Translations under genes and position numbers: made by a program | Part shown: positions 63,776 to 64,000 of the stretch, one piece after another | Numbering within the stretch: the stretch's first letter is position 1 | Layout: each line of letters opens with the position of its first letter | Assembly (NCBI RefSeq): GCF_964340395.1 | Contig: NC_135566.1 | Span: 15,432,501-15,496,500 of the forward strand | From: Glandiceps talaboti | Lineage: Eukaryota > Hemichordata > Enteropneusta > Spengelidae | Length of the DNA stretch: 64,000 nt | Direction of reading: 5' to 3' | The notes under the pieces: generated by a model | What the model saw: only the letters and a program-made list of their open reading frames with translations | The model's database searches: none | What the model was told of the DNA's origin: nothing

Positions 63776-64000
63776 AGGTGTTGCATGAAAACAAACATAA
63801 TTTTAACTTTTAGTCAGAGTGGCATATACATACTTTCATGGCCTGGTTACGTAGCATGTAGAGAAATATAGCAAATAAACAGAAGAAAAAAAATAATGAG
63901 AATTAATCATTAAAACACACTAGTGGCTAGACTTTAGATAAATAAAAAAATAATTAAAAATATATAAATCGATGAAAACAAACAAGCGAATTAATGGTTA

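Noticed and set aside
63838-63910. Hydrophobic minus-strand segment (FAIFLYMLRNQAMK then GTATGT) as the exon before 62117
   Set aside because: A stop lies just upstream in frame and the only acceptor AG would leave a 9-bp exon.

Overview
The window is eukaryotic nuclear DNA from an invertebrate metazoan, probably marine. It is AT-rich and densely interrupted by introns, with GT-AG splice sites, phase-consistent exons, abundant microsatellites and minisatellites, and foldback MITE-like elements. All named genes have clear vertebrate orthologues. Several exons are followed by tandem copies of their own 3' end plus 5' splice site. From memory, minisatellites of this kind at exon-intron borders ('mirages') were described in amphioxus, so a cephalochordate is my best guess. 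That assignment is inference.

Layout. (1) 1-290: degenerate TTAGG/TTGGG pentanucleotide array. (2) 2034-5304 (+): VKOR family gene, 3 exons, 169 aa, with all redox cysteines. (3) 8386-10894 (+): rolling-stone-like multipass membrane protein, 3 exons, 304 aa. (4) 13470-17477 (-): BCL7-type SWI/SNF subunit, 6 exons, 274 aa, with a polyglutamine tract; its first intron holds a near-perfect 214-bp palindrome with 9-bp target-site duplications. (5) 19090-35370 (+): SLF1/ANKRD32 orthologue (BRCT plus ankyrin repeats), 18 exons, 1228 aa, divergent from BCL7. (6) 35371-42647: gene-free stretch rich in repeats. (7) 42648-54692 (-): peroxisomal acyl-CoA oxidase ACOX3, 15 exons, 743 aa, ending in the PTS1-like tripeptide AKL. 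(8) 57562 to beyond about 62117 (-): 3' part of an unidentified EF-hand-like gene; its 5' end is not in the window or not resolved.

The genes are not functionally linked: ER redox enzyme, membrane protein, chromatin remodelling, DNA repair and peroxisomal beta-oxidation. Exon models were assembled by eye from splice motifs and family similarity. Coding lengths of the four multi-exon models with a complete start and stop, and of VKOR, sum to exact multiples of three. The most interesting signal is the recurrent duplication of exon tails with their donor sites: five ACOX3 exons, one BCL7 exon and one or two exons of the EF-hand gene.
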